This document shows, piece after piece, positions 1 through 9,140 of a stretch of 64,000 nucleotides of DNA (its first letter is position 1; every line of letters begins with the position of its first letter). The DNA is from DATDIC01 sp963777625. GTDB lineage: Bacteria > Pseudomonadota > Alphaproteobacteria > Acetobacterales > Acetobacteraceae. The position numbers were made by a program, and so were the translations under genes. Where the stretch lies: assembly GCA_963777625.1 (NCBI GenBank), contig CAVZRO010000018.1, forward strand, positions 1-64,000. The letters are read 5' to 3'. The notes below the pieces were generated by a model. The model saw nothing but the letters and a program-made list of their open reading frames with translations, did not search any database and had not been told where the DNA came from.

Positions 1-114
1 GGGCGGCCGGCCTCCGCCGACCATGTCGGGGGTAAGGGTGGCGGGCGTGACGAGGGGTGGCGGGGTTGTGGGGGTAACGGCGAGGGCGAAGCGTTGGGAC
101 GAATATCGGCGGCG

Positions 115-873
115 TTAGTGCGCGGTCCAGCCGCCATCCACCAGCAGGCTTTGCCCGGTCATGTAGGATGAGGCGTCGGCGGCCAGGAACACCGCCGCTC
201 CTGCGATGTCCTTTGTCTCCCCGAAGCGACCCATCGGCGTGTGGTCCAGGAACGGCTTGCTCAGCGTGGGGTGATGCAGCAGCGCGCTCGTGAGGTCGGT
301 ATCGATATAACCTGGCGCCAGGCAGTTCACCCGCACGCCGCGTTGCGCCCATTCCAGGGCGAGCGCCTTGGTCAGCATCTCGATCCCGCCTTTGGAGGCA
401 CAATAGGGGGCCGACCGTATCAGCCCGACATGGCCGGCCACCGAGCTGATATTGATGATCGAGCCGCCGCCGCGTCCCGCCATCGCTGTCCCGATGTGCT
501 TGCAGCACAGGAAGGTGCCGGTCAGGTTGACCTCGATGATGGATTGCCAGTCGGCCAGGGTGGTCTTTTCCACCGTGCGCCAGACCGGATTGATGCCGGC
601 ATTGTTCACCAGCACGTCGATGCGCCCGCAGCGCGCCAGTGCCGCGTCCCGCAATTCCAGTACGTCCGGTTCACGGGTTACGTCCGCCACCTGTACGAGC
701 GCCGCGTCGCCGATCGCGGCCGCCGTGTCGTCGAGTGTCGACTGTGTGCGTCCACTCAGCACGACGCGGGCTCCGAAGCCTGCCAGCGCGGTGGCGATGG
801 CGCGGCCGATGCCGCGGCCGGCGCCGGTTACGATCGCAACCTTGCCGCCGAGATCGAACAGGGACGCGCTCAC
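115..873 (-). CDS. SDR family NAD(P)-dependent oxidoreductase
   Basis: This 252-residue protein is a classical short-chain dehydrogenase/reductase. The cofactor-binding glycine motif TGAGRGIG lies at residues 16-23, NNAG at about 90-93, the catalytic Ser at about 143-144, and YCASK gives the catalytic Tyr157 and Lys161. Length is typical of FabG-like classical SDRs, and the C-terminal ending with VDGG is also typical. It starts with GTG, overlapping the TGA stop of the upstream acyl-CoA dehydrogenase by four bases, so the two are almost surely co-translated. The pairing suggests oxidation of a hydroxyacyl or related carbonyl/alcohol intermediate in a degradative pathway; the exact substrate cannot be told from sequence. 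Confidence 0.93.
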   Translation of the reverse strand: MSASLFDLGGKVAIVTGAGRGIGRAIATALAGFGARVVLSGRTQSTLDDTAAAIGDAALVQVADVTREPDVLELRDAALARCGRIDVLVNNAGINPVWRTVEKTTLADWQSIIEVNLTGTFLCCKHIGTAMAGRGGGSIINISSVAGHVGLIRSAPYCASKGGIEMLTKALALEWAQRGVRVNCLAPGYIDTDLTSALLHHPTLSKPFLDHTPMGRFGETKDIAGAAVFLAADASSYMTGQSLLVDGGWTAH

Positions 874-2039
874 CAGTTCGGCCCGTCGCGCATGATTTTC
901 CGGGCGAGGCTCCAGCGATGCACCTCGGACGGACCGTCATAGATGCGGAACCCGCGCACCTCCCGGAAGATGCGCTCAACCAGCGTTTCTCCGGTCACGC
1001 CCTGGCCGCCCATGATCTGCACGCAGCGATCGGCCACGCGCCAGATCGCTTCGGAGCACACTACCTTCGCCATCGAGGATTCTGTCGTGCCGCGCTCGTT
1101 CTGGTCCAGCACCCAGGCGGTGTGCCAGATCGCCAGGCGCGCCATGCGGATGTCCATTTCGTTGTCGGCGAGCATGAAACCGACCCCCTCGTGCTCGCCC
1201 AGAACCTGGCCGAACACCTGCCGCTTGCGCGCGTAGCCGGAGGCGATTTCGTGGGCGCGCCGCGCCGCGCCCAGCCAGCGCATGCAATGGGTCAGCCGTG
1301 CCGGCGCCAGCCGCACCTGCGCGTAGCGGAAGCCTTTGCCCGGCTCGCCCAGAATGTCGGTTGCCGGCACGCGGAGGTCGTGCAGCCGCACCACGCAGTG
1401 GCCGCCGGGAAAGCCCTGGTCGAGGCTGTCCATGGTGCGCACGATCTCGATCCCCGGGGTGGCCATGTCGGCGAGGAACATCGTCGCCCGGTCATCGTCG
1501 CCGGCCGCCATGACGATGGCGAACCCGGCTCCGTCGGCGCCAGTGATGAACCATTTCTCGCCGTTGATCACCCAGTGATTGCCATCCTGCACGGCCCGCG
1601 TCTTCAGCGCCGAGGGATCCGATCCGGCGCCGGGCGAAGGCTCCGTCATGCAGAAGCACGAGCGGATCTGTCCGCGTGCCAGCGGGCGCAGCCAGCGTTC
1701 CTTCTGCTCCGGCGTGCCCACCGCTTCCAGCAAATGCATGTTGCCTTCGTCGGGCGCGGCAATGTTCATCGCCAGCGGCCCGAGCAGCGAATACCCCGCT
1801 TCTTCGAATACGATGGCCCGGCCGGCGTGGCTCAGTCCCAGGCCGCCGAGGTCGGGTGAGACGTGGGGCGCCAGCAACCCGGCGGTTTCCGCCAGTGCGT
1901 TGAGCTCGCGGCGGAACGACTCGGATGGGCCGTGCCGAGTCTGCCGCGTGTCGCCTTCCAGCGGGACGATCGTGTCGCGAATGAAGGCGCGGGTGCGGTC
2001 GCGTAATTCCCGCAGTTCGCCTGGGATCGAGAAATCCAT
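870..2039 (-). CDS. Acyl-CoA dehydrogenase family protein
   Basis: A 389-residue FAD-dependent acyl-CoA dehydrogenase with the usual N-terminal helical, middle beta and C-terminal helical domains. The middle-domain FAD/substrate signature CMTEPSPGAGSDPS and the C-terminal motif IMGGQGVTGE are present. The loop that normally carries the catalytic glutamate reads YDGPSEVH, so Asp stands where Glu is more common; this resembles the ACAD10/11-like branch. The start chosen is the Met before DFSIPGELRELRDRT, because this is where family similarity begins; an in-frame extension of 37 residues upstream is Arg-rich and unlike the family. The gene is translationally coupled to the downstream SDR gene, which suggests a joint catabolic role. 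Confidence 0.92.
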   Translation of the reverse strand: MDFSIPGELRELRDRTRAFIRDTIVPLEGDTRQTRHGPSESFRRELNALAETAGLLAPHVSPDLGGLGLSHAGRAIVFEEAGYSLLGPLAMNIAAPDEGNMHLLEAVGTPEQKERWLRPLARGQIRSCFCMTEPSPGAGSDPSALKTRAVQDGNHWVINGEKWFITGADGAGFAIVMAAGDDDRATMFLADMATPGIEIVRTMDSLDQGFPGGHCVVRLHDLRVPATDILGEPGKGFRYAQVRLAPARLTHCMRWLGAARRAHEIASGYARKRQVFGQVLGEHEGVGFMLADNEMDIRMARLAIWHTAWVLDQNERGTTESSMAKVVCSEAIWRVADRCVQIMGGQGVTGETLVERIFREVRGFRIYDGPSEVHRWSLARKIMRDGPNW

Positions 2040-2106
2040 CGCCGTCTCTCGTGTAACGTCCGGCGTGGCTTGCCACCGCCGGCCATGGCATGCAACGTGA
2101 CGGCGC

Positions 2107-2913
2107 ATGCGACGTACTCTGCTGTCGGTTCTGGCAATTCTGCCCTGCACCGCGACCGCCGCGCCGCCGGTGATGTCAGTGGTGCTGCACTACGAGGCGT
2201 ATTCGCACGGGTTGGGCATCCTGGGGCTGGACGTCACCTTGTCGCTCGATCAGGGCGGCTACGAGGTGCGGTTGGATTATCACACTGTCGGGCTGGCTCA
2301 TTTCCTCTATCCCGGCGAGCAGCACAATTCGGTCAGCGGCGTCTGGGATGGCGCGCGGGCGACACCGCTGCGGTTCACGTCGTCTGGTGTCTGGCGCGGC
2401 CGGCAGAACGAAAGCGATATTGTTTATCGAAACGAGCATCCGACCGTGGTGTCGCTGTTGCCGCCGATCGGGGAGGAACGGGCACCGGTCCCCCCGGCGC
2501 TGGAGGTGGGCACGGAGGACACGCTGAGCGCGATGGCGCAACTCGCGCGGCGGGTTGGGGAGACCGATAGCTGCGACACATCCGCCCGGGTCTTCGATGG
2601 CAAGCGGCTGAGCGAGATCGACGCGCGTACGATCGGCACGGAACACCTTGATGCGAGTCACGGCTCGCCGGTGTCCGGGACCGCGCTGCGCTGCGACTTC
2701 GTCGGGCAGATGCTGGCGGGCTTCCTGTTCCGGGACGGACCGGCGGCACGGCGCCCGCTGCACGGTTCGGCCTGGTTTGCCTCCATCGAAGGGGCGCCGC
2801 CAGTGCCGGTGCGCCTGCGGTTCCAGACCGCCTGGTTTGGCGACGTTACGATGTATCTCACGGCGACGCATTTCGTCCCGACCACCGTGCGCCGGACTGC
2901 CTCTGTCCCGTAA
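2107..2913 (+). CDS. DUF3108 domain-containing exported protein
   Basis: The 268-residue product begins with a signal peptide (MRRTLLSVLAILPCTATAA) and continues as a beta-rich protein with the pattern of DUF3108: a Tyr-rich first strand (LHYEAYSHGLGILGLDV), repeated short strands, and a C-terminal strand pair ending in FGDVTMYLTATHF. The family is periplasmic and of unknown biochemical function. The gene is divergent from the acyl-CoA dehydrogenase, with 67 bases between them, and is followed by the S-adenosylhomocysteinase gene about 115 bases on. Nothing else in the neighbourhood assigns it a pathway. Family call is from recognised pattern, not from a search. Confidence 0.72.
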   Translation: MRRTLLSVLAILPCTATAAPPVMSVVLHYEAYSHGLGILGLDVTLSLDQGGYEVRLDYHTVGLAHFLYPGEQHNSVSGVWDGARATPLRFTSSGVWRGRQNESDIVYRNEHPTVVSLLPPIGEERAPVPPALEVGTEDTLSAMAQLARRVGETDSCDTSARVFDGKRLSEIDARTIGTEHLDASHGSPVSGTALRCDFVGQMLAGFLFRDGPAARRPLHGSAWFASIEGAPPVPVRLRFQTAWFGDVTMYLTATHFVPTTVRRTASVP

Positions 2914-2982
2914 CGGCGCCGGCGGTTCAGCCCAGGGCAGCCTCGCGGTGCCGGCTGATGTGCGCGGAATCGTATTGCACAC

Positions 2983-2998
2983 ATAGAGATATCTTTAT
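2983..2998. promoter_or_regulatory. Palindromic candidate operator upstream of ahcY
   Basis: The 16-base stretch ATAGAGATATCTTTAT is an inverted repeat centred on GATATC with 7 of 8 positions matching, in an otherwise GC-rich gap, 30 to 46 bases before the S-adenosylhomocysteinase start. AT-rich palindromes of this shape are recalled as the operators of SahR, an ArsR-family regulator that senses S-adenosylhomocysteine in several proteobacteria. The palindrome is seen; the regulator assignment is from memory and unchecked, and no regulator gene is in the window. Confidence 0.4.
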
Positions 2999-3028
2999 AT
3001 AGCGTCGGGGTAACCCGAGGAGCCTCTG

Positions 3029-4328
3029 ATGGCCGCTATGGAAGACTATAAGGTGAAGGACATTTCCCAGGCTGACTGGGGCCGCAAGGAAATCTCCATG
3101 GCCGAGGACGAGATGCCCGGCCTGATGGCCATCCGCGCCGAATACGGCGCCTCCAAGCCGCTGAAGGACGCGCGCATCGCCGGATGCCTGCATATGACGG
3201 TGCAGACGGCGGTGCTGATCGAGACGCTGATGGCGTTGGGCGCATCGGTCCGCTGGTCCTCCTGCAACATATTCTCCACCCAGGACCATGCCGCTGCCGC
3301 GATCGCTGCCGCGGGTATCCCGGTGTTCGCCTGGAAGGGCGAGAGCGAGGAGGAGTTCTGGTGGTGCATCGAACAGACGGTGCGCGGCCCGGGCAAGTGG
3401 ACGCCCAACCTGATCCTGGATGACGGCGGCGACCTGACGAAGCTGATGCACGACAAATATCCGGAGCTGATGGCCGATGTGCGTGGCCTTTCCGAGGAGA
3501 CCACAACCGGCGTGCACCGGCTGCGCGACATGGCGCGGGACGGGACTTTGCTGGTGCCCGCCATCAACGTGAACGACAGCGTCACCAAGTCGAAGTTCGA
3601 CAATCTGTATGGGTGCCGCGAGTCGCTGGTCGATGGCATCCGCCGCGGTACCGACGTGATGATGGCCGGCAAGATCGCGGTGGTGAACGGGTTCGGCGAC
3701 GTGGGCAAGGGCTCCGCCGCGTCGCTGCGCAATGCCGGCTGCCGCGTGATGGTGACCGAAGTCGATCCGATCTGCGCCTTGCAGGCGGCGATGGAGGGGT
3801 ACCAGGTCGTCACGATGGACGATGCGGCGCCGGTCGGCGACATCTTCGTGACCGCGACCGGCAATGTGGATGTGATCACGCTGGATCATATGCGCGCCAT
3901 GAAGCACCGGGCGATCGTTTGCAACATCGGGCATTTCGATTCGGAAATCCAGATCGAGGCGCTGCGCAACTACCGCTGGGAGAATGTGAAGCCGCAGGTG
4001 GACGAGGTGGTGTTTCCGGATGGCAAGCGGCTGATCGTGCTGTCGGAGGGGCGGTTGGTGAATTTGGGCAACGCCACCGGACACCCGAGCTTCGTGATGA
4101 GTGCTTCGTTTTCGAACCAGGTGCTGGCGCAGATCGAGCTGTTCACTGCCGCCGCGCGGGAAGTATGAACGGAAACTGTACACACTGCCCAAGCAGCTCG
4201 ATGAGAAGGTTGCCGCGCTGCATCTGGCGAAGGTGGGGGCGACGCTGACGAAACTGACGCCGCAGCAGTCCGATTATATCGGGGTTCCCTCCCAGGGTCC
4301 GTTCAAGCACGACCTGTATCGGTATTGA
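3029..4328 (+). CDS. ahcY: S-adenosylhomocysteinase, one-base frameshift near 3' end
   Basis: Hydrolyses S-adenosylhomocysteine to adenosine and homocysteine in the cytoplasmic methyl cycle. The first reading frame gives 379 residues that match the family throughout, including the substrate-domain motif LDDGGDLT, the catalytic-region NVNDSVTKSKFDN and the NAD motif GFGDVGKG. It runs into a stop at 4168 after ELFTAAA. The missing family C-terminus (GKYERK, LDEKVA, TPQQSDYIGVP, ending HDLYRY) continues in the next frame to 4328. Dropping a single base within the GCGCGGG run near 4154-4160 restores one protein of about 432 residues. The lost tail carries the Lys/Tyr that bind NAD of the neighbouring subunit in known structures, so a truly truncated protein should be dead. 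A sequencing or assembly error is likeliest. A GAGGAG ribosome site precedes the ATG. Confidence 0.9.
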
Positions 4329-4340
4329 TCCCCGCGCTTT

Positions 4341-4407
4341 ACCTCTCCCGCTCTGCGGGAGAGAGCCTGCCCCGGACTTGTTCCGGGGTCGCCCGCGCAG
4401 CGGGCGG
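4341..4407. repeat. Triple-hairpin intergenic element, possible ahcY terminator
   Basis: Three short inverted repeats follow each other directly after ahcY: CTCTCCCGC/GCGGGAGAG (4343-4363), CCCCGGA/TCCGGGG (4370-4388) and CGCCCG/CGGGCG (4390-4406). This composite looks like the mosaic palindromic elements scattered between genes in many alphaproteobacteria. It sits between two genes on the same strand, so it could end or attenuate the ahcY transcript. No T-run follows, so an intrinsic terminator in the strict sense is not shown. Confidence 0.55.
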
Positions 4408-4439
4408 GTGAGGGTGCCCCATCGCGAAAGGTCGCTTCC

Positions 4440-5246
4440 ATGCCCCTGGTCCTGCTTGAAACCGATCCAAACGGCGTCGCCACCGCCACCCTGAACCGCC
4501 CGGAGGTTGGGAACGCCTATAACGAAGAGCTGCTGCACGAGCTGATTGCCGGGCTGGCGAAGCTGGCGCCGGATCCGGCGATCCGCTGCCTTATCCTGCG
4601 CGGGGCGGGGAAGCATTTTCAGGCCGGCGCCGACATCAACTGGCTTGGCCGTGCCACCAGCTATCCGCCGGAGCAGAACTACGCCGCCTCCATGGCGACG
4701 ACGCGGGCCATGCAGATGCTGAACGAGTTTCCCAAGCCCACGATCGCGTTGGTGCACGGCGCCTGCTTCGGCGGCGGCTGTGGCCTGGTGTGTTGCGTCG
4801 ATGTGGCATTGGCGACGCCCGACGCGATCTTCGGGTTGACGGAGGTGCGGGTCGGCGTCGCGCCGACACCGATTTCGACGCACATGGTGCACGCGATGGG
4901 GCTACGGCACACCCGCCGCTACGCCCTGACCGGCGAGCGGTTCGACGCCGCGGAGGCGCTTCGCATCGGGCTGGTGCATGAGATCGTTCCGGCGGACAGC
5001 ATGGATGCGAAGCTGGGGGCGGTGCTCGATGCGATTTTCATGGGTGCGCCGGAGGCGATCGCGGTGACCAAGCGATCGTTCCTGGGTGCCAACGGGCTGT
5101 TGCTGGACGAACGGCAGATGAGCCTGCTGGCGCATGAGAGCTGGACACAGCGCCACTCCGCCGAGGGCCATGAAGGCACCGCTGCGTTCCGGGAGCAACG
5201 CAAACCTTCTTGGTACCGTCTGCCGCCGGCCGTGCAGGAGAGCTGA
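4440..5246 (+). CDS. Enoyl-CoA hydratase/isomerase family protein (methylglutaconyl-CoA hydratase-like)
   Basis: A 268-residue crotonase-fold protein. The CoA-binding oxyanion elements are seen as FQAGADINWL (about residues 60-69) and ACFGGGCGLV (about 103-112). The first of the two usual hydratase glutamates (GGGCE in classical enoyl-CoA hydratase) is Gly here, while the second is kept in TEVRVGVAP. Loss of the first Glu together with the GADxNW segment is what I expect of 3-methylglutaconyl-CoA hydratase and isohexenylglutaconyl-CoA hydratase (LiuC/AtuE type), which act in leucine or acyclic terpene breakdown. None of the other Liu/Atu genes adjoin it, so the substrate is inference. Confidence 0.87.
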   Translation: MPLVLLETDPNGVATATLNRPEVGNAYNEELLHELIAGLAKLAPDPAIRCLILRGAGKHFQAGADINWLGRATSYPPEQNYAASMATTRAMQMLNEFPKPTIALVHGACFGGGCGLVCCVDVALATPDAIFGLTEVRVGVAPTPISTHMVHAMGLRHTRRYALTGERFDAAEALRIGLVHEIVPADSMDAKLGAVLDAIFMGAPEAIAVTKRSFLGANGLLLDERQMSLLAHESWTQRHSAEGHEGTAAFREQRKPSWYRLPPAVQES

Positions 5247-5318
5247 CGTTCATCCACCGGCCAGGGCGTCGCGGTGGTGTTGGACAACGGAGCCGCGTGA
5301 AGGGCTGGCGTGAGCTAT

Positions 5319-5849
5319 TCAGGGTTGCCGCCTGAAGGTTTCGATCGCGGCCATGATGCAGCGTTCGGCTTCGGGCTTGCCGGCCCAGCCGAGCACTTTG
5401 GCCCATTTCTCCTCTTCCAGATCCTTGTAGGTGCGGAAGAAATGCTCGATCGCCGCGCGGGTGATACGCGGCAGGTCATCGATGGTTTCGATATTGCTGT
5501 ATTGTGGATGCACGCGGTCGTGCGGAACGCAGAGGATCTTCTCGTCCGACCCTTTCTCGTCTTCCATCAGCAGCATGCCGATCGGGCGGGCACGAACCAC
5601 CACGCCGGGCACCAGGGCGGCAGGGGTCAGCACGAGCGCATCGGCCGCATCGCCGTCGCCCACGAGGGTGTTGGGGATGAAGCCGTACGCCGCCGGATAG
5701 AAGGTGGCGGTGAACAGGAAGCGGTCCACGAAAAGGGCGCCCGACGCTTTGTCCATCTCGTATTTCACGGCGGACCGTTCGGGAATTTCGATCACCACGT
5801 TCACATCGTGAGGCGGGGCGCGGCCGGTGGGAATTTTGCTGATATCCAT
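5319..5849 (-). CDS. ppa: Inorganic pyrophosphatase
   Basis: A 176-residue family I soluble pyrophosphatase, which hydrolyses pyrophosphate to phosphate and so drives biosynthetic reactions. The recognisable features are the N-terminal IPTG, VIEIPERSAVKYEMDK, and the metal-binding acidic signature GDGDAADALVL followed by EDEKGSDEKI. The start chosen is the Met before DISKIPTG, as in the family, with AAGGA 11 bases upstream; an in-frame Met nine codons further up is possible but would extend the protein beyond its usual length. The gene is convergent with the enoyl-CoA hydratase and monocistronic. Confidence 0.96.
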   Translation of the reverse strand: MDISKIPTGRAPPHDVNVVIEIPERSAVKYEMDKASGALFVDRFLFTATFYPAAYGFIPNTLVGDGDAADALVLTPAALVPGVVVRARPIGMLLMEDEKGSDEKILCVPHDRVHPQYSNIETIDDLPRITRAAIEHFFRTYKDLEEEKWAKVLGWAGKPEAERCIMAAIETFRRQP

Positions 5850-6010
5850 GAGCGGGGGTCCTTGAGTTGCGGTCACACAGCACTGACCGATCCGTCGGGG
5901 CTGTCAAATGCCCTAGGTTGCGGTGGCATACCCGGGCGGGTACCATTCCGATCCGCGGTCTGATCGTTCGGGCTGCCGCCCGGATAAGAACCGCTCTGGC
6001 GGTGGGGGAC

Positions 6011-6910
6011 ATGTCACGCAGACTGGGTGTCGCCCGGGTTGGATCAGTGCTCATCACCTTCTGCGTGTCTGCCTGCGCCAGCCAGGTGGTGCCGATGGCC
6101 GGCCAGCTCGGACAGGCAACGATCACCGCCGCGAACGCCGAGAACGCACTGTTCGATGCGGTGGAGCAGAAGCACTCCGATGCTGTTTCGGTATATCTGC
6201 TGACCAGCCGGTACCTGGAGACGGATGCAAACGGCAACGTACGTCCAAAGGGCGGCAGCGCAGCCGCCGGACGCGCGATCTCCGTCGATGTACGGCAGGC
6301 GATCAGCGGCTTGCTGAATGCGTTGCGCGCGTACGGAGAGGCACTGCAATCCCTGACGGGCGACGCGGCTGCATCGACGTTCGACCGGAACGCCGACAGC
6401 CTGGCCACGTCGGCGGCGGACCTCGATACCAGTCTGTTGCGGCCGCTTGGCGGCGAGGGGCTGCCGACAGGAACCCGGCTGAATGCTGTCGGGCAGGCGG
6501 TGAAAGATGTCGGCAATGCGGTGATCACGTTCCTGATTGCCAAAGATGTGCAGAGTGCGGCACGTAACGTTCAGGCGCCACTGCAGGCGATCGCCGGCGG
6601 ATTGAAATCGATAAACCGCTATTGGACGAAGAGCATTCCAGCGAATGCGTCGATTGTGACCACGCTGGCGGTCGTGAGCGAATGGAATTCCACGCAGCAT
6701 TCGATAGCGGATAGAGAGGAGTTGCTGAGAATCCTGAACAAGGCGGCAGTGCCGCTGACGCCGACCGATGCGGACAAGGCGCTGGATGCGCTGGTGGCCG
6801 CCAATGGCAAATTGGCAACGAGCGGACCGACCGTGTCTTCCGATGATATTCAGAAGGCCGTGCAAGCGGCGCAAGACGCATTACGCACCTACGAGCCGAT
6901 TGCCAGGTGA
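6011..6910 (+). CDS. Putative lipoprotein of unknown function
   Basis: The 299-residue product is not one I recognise. The chosen ATG gives an N-terminus with basic residues, a hydrophobic run and the lipobox-like VSAC near residue 20, so it should be a lipoprotein anchored in the envelope; upstream in-frame Met codons would bury this signal in the chain. The mature part is Ala-rich and predicted helical, with long amphipathic stretches (for example around GQLGQATITAANAENALFDA and DDIQKAVQAAQDALRTYE), suggesting a helical bundle. It stands divergent from ppa and upstream of the methyltransferase-GT61 fusion gene and another Ala-rich helical protein; whether these work together is unknown. Confidence 0.6.
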   Translation: MSRRLGVARVGSVLITFCVSACASQVVPMAGQLGQATITAANAENALFDAVEQKHSDAVSVYLLTSRYLETDANGNVRPKGGSAAAGRAISVDVRQAISGLLNALRAYGEALQSLTGDAAASTFDRNADSLATSAADLDTSLLRPLGGEGLPTGTRLNAVGQAVKDVGNAVITFLIAKDVQSAARNVQAPLQAIAGGLKSINRYWTKSIPANASIVTTLAVVSEWNSTQHSIADREELLRILNKAAVPLTPTDADKALDALVAANGKLATSGPTVSSDDIQKAVQAAQDALRTYEPIAR

Positions 6911-7168
6911 TGCCGGGCGGGGCATTGGGATGATGTGGCGAGGACTGAACAGGACGCGAGATATGGCGGAACTTACGATGATAAGCACGCGCAGGCTGGA
7001 CGCCGAGATGCGTGCGGTCGCGCGGGGGGAGTAAGCTGCGCCAGGTATGCGACCGCACGAGCGAACACCGTAAGGTGCCAACCTGTCGTGTTTTGCTCTA
7101 CGAGCACACGATCAGTTGATGCGTAGCCGCGTTTTGTCTGAATCCCGCCGAACCGACGTGGAGTTCTC

Positions 7169-9029
7169 ATGGTATCTAGATCTGATGTAATCAATGGGTT
7201 GATGGAACTCCGAGAACTCCGGGGTGTATCTTGAGATAGGGGTAAGTACGGGAGAGACCTTTTTCGCCGTCAGAGCTGATAAGAAGGTCGCTGTCGATCC
7301 GTTGTTCCGATTTTCCCTGGATGAGGCGCGGCGGTCCAACGGTGACAGCGAATTTCATGAAGTCACGAGTGACCGGTATTTTTCCGAGATCATAGATCAG
7401 GGCCAGAAGTTCGACATCATCTATCTCGATGGGCTTCATACGTTCGAGCAGACGCTTAGGGATTTTACCAATTCCATACATTTTCTGAAGACCGATGGCA
7501 TTATAGTCATCGATGATGTTATTCCGAATTCATACCAAGCTGCGCTTCCCGATCAAGCCGACGCTTTCGTCGTCAAGGCGTTTACCGAGAACCCCGATAA
7601 TTCATGGATGGGAGACACCTTCAAGCTGGTCTTCTTCATCCGTGCATTCTTTCCCACTTACAATATACGGACAATTGCCGATAACCACGGCCAGGCAGTC
7701 GTATGGCGAGGTTCGCGTGCCACCGCCGACATTTTCAATCTCAACATCGACGATCTCGCCCGGCTGCAATTTATCGACGTCATCAAGCAGCTTTCAGTGT
7801 TTCGCAAAGCGCCATTTAGCGAGATCATCAGCCTTATTCGCGAAGAACAGAGCCGGCTGCCAGCCCGATCGGAAGATAGCCGCTCCTTGACAAGCGACAG
7901 GGCCCCTGAACCCGGGCGGAAACAGTCCAGGATGGAGGGAAATACCAAAGCGTTCCGCATACAACGACTTGGTCAGCTCGCAAAGGAGCGGGTCCCTCTG
8001 GCCCCAGCACTGGAGCTCTCCATTAAACGAGCGGCGGTGTACGACAACATCTCCGAATTTGATGCAGCGTTCGCGCGCCATATTCATGAAGACATCTATT
8101 GCGACAGAATTGCCAAGCTCGATGCAATCGAACTGGTCCGTCTTCAGTCGGCAACGATCCTCGCCGGAGGAGATTACATCACGATATCGGAGGGTGCGGC
8201 CGTCAAGGAGCAGATTCCCCCGTGGCGAGAGTCGGATGCCGAACTTGCACTTACAAATCTGGGCGATGCGGAGACCGTATCAAGTGAGACCGTAATCGTG
8301 GCTCGATATGGCGCGTGGACCTGGGGGCACTGGCTCGGTGAACTGCTGCCAAAGATAGTCATGGTCGAAACTGCCTTCCCTGGCCGCTTTTCATTCGCGG
8401 TTCCCGCTACTCACGACGTTCCGCGCTGGCGGCCACTTCGCGAGTTGATGGCCGCTTACGGCGTTACCGAGGATCGTCTGCTGCCCCTGGAGCCTGAACG
8501 GAGTTATCACCTGGCCCAAGCCTGGGGAGTTACACCGGTCTGGTCCGATCATCTCATGCACCCGGCGGCGACAAGTCAGATGCGTGAAAGATTGCCGCGC
8601 CAGGCGCTGTTCGCTACCGCCGGGCCGAAGGTCGCCGTCACGCGGCCTCCTGGTGAAGCAAGGCATTTAGAAAACTGGGACCAGATAGCAGGGCTTCTTG
8701 TGTCCAAGGGGTTCAGGGCGGTTGACCCACTGGAGCTGAATTTCCGGGAGCAAGTGGGGGTATTCGGCTCGGCCGACACGGTTTTCAGTGTGCTAGGCTC
8801 CGGCCTGACCGGCCTGATTTACGCACCGGTTGGAGTACAAGTTGCGAGCGTGGCGCCGGCGGTATTTGGTGACCGCTTCTTCTATGCCTTGGTAACGGAT
8901 CGGAACGGCTGCTACGCCGACATAAGGGGACCGGTACGAAAACTGGATGCGAAGATCCCGCATCGATCTTCCTTCACTGTCGACCCTGCACGGGTAGAGG
9001 CGGGCTTGCAGGCCCTCTACATGCAGTAG
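7169..9029 (+). CDS. Fusion of class I methyltransferase and GT61-family glycosyltransferase, one-base frameshift near start
   Basis: The main frame (from 7224, 601 residues) opens in the middle of SAM motif I (YLEIGVSTGET), followed by VDPLFRF and DIIYLDGLHTFEQT, typical of small-molecule class I methyltransferases (Methyltransf_24 type). From about residue 350 the protein matches GT61/DUF563 glycosyltransferases: GHWLGELLPKIV, then a nucleotide-sugar domain ending FGSADTVFSVLGSGLTGLIY. The natural start is probably ATG 7169, six bases after GGAG, giving MVSRSDVINGLMELRELR in another frame; removing one G from the GGGG run at 7221-7224 joins it to VYLEIGV. Such enzymes decorate surface polysaccharides. 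The two-domain join and the extra G are both odd. The glycosyltransferase half is intact. Confidence 0.8.
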
Positions 9030-9140
9030 GCATTCCCGAAGGAAGGTGGTTTTCCGGACAGCCCTGGCGGACACGCGCAAAGTAATGCTTTCGGACAGGG
9101 ATGAGTGTGCTGGGACGAGTTTGCGCCGGGAGGAGACGAA

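Noticed and set aside
1..24. Start of a further minus-strand gene at the left edge
   Set aside because: An ATG at 24-22 opens a short frame running off the window, but eight codons are too few to judge and no ribosome site is seen.
4140..4170. Programmed frameshift in ahcY
   Set aside because: No slippery heptamer or downstream structure was seen, and no ahcY is known to need one; a sequence error or mutation is simpler.
2927..4192. Long minus-strand open frame opposite ahcY
   Set aside because: It mirrors the codon pattern of ahcY and has a His/Arg/Gln-rich composition with no family likeness; ahcY itself is unmistakable.
6930..7034. A 34-residue open frame after the lipoprotein gene
   Set aside because: It begins with ATGATG near a G-rich stretch but has no recognisable features and no conserved neighbour relation; support is too weak.
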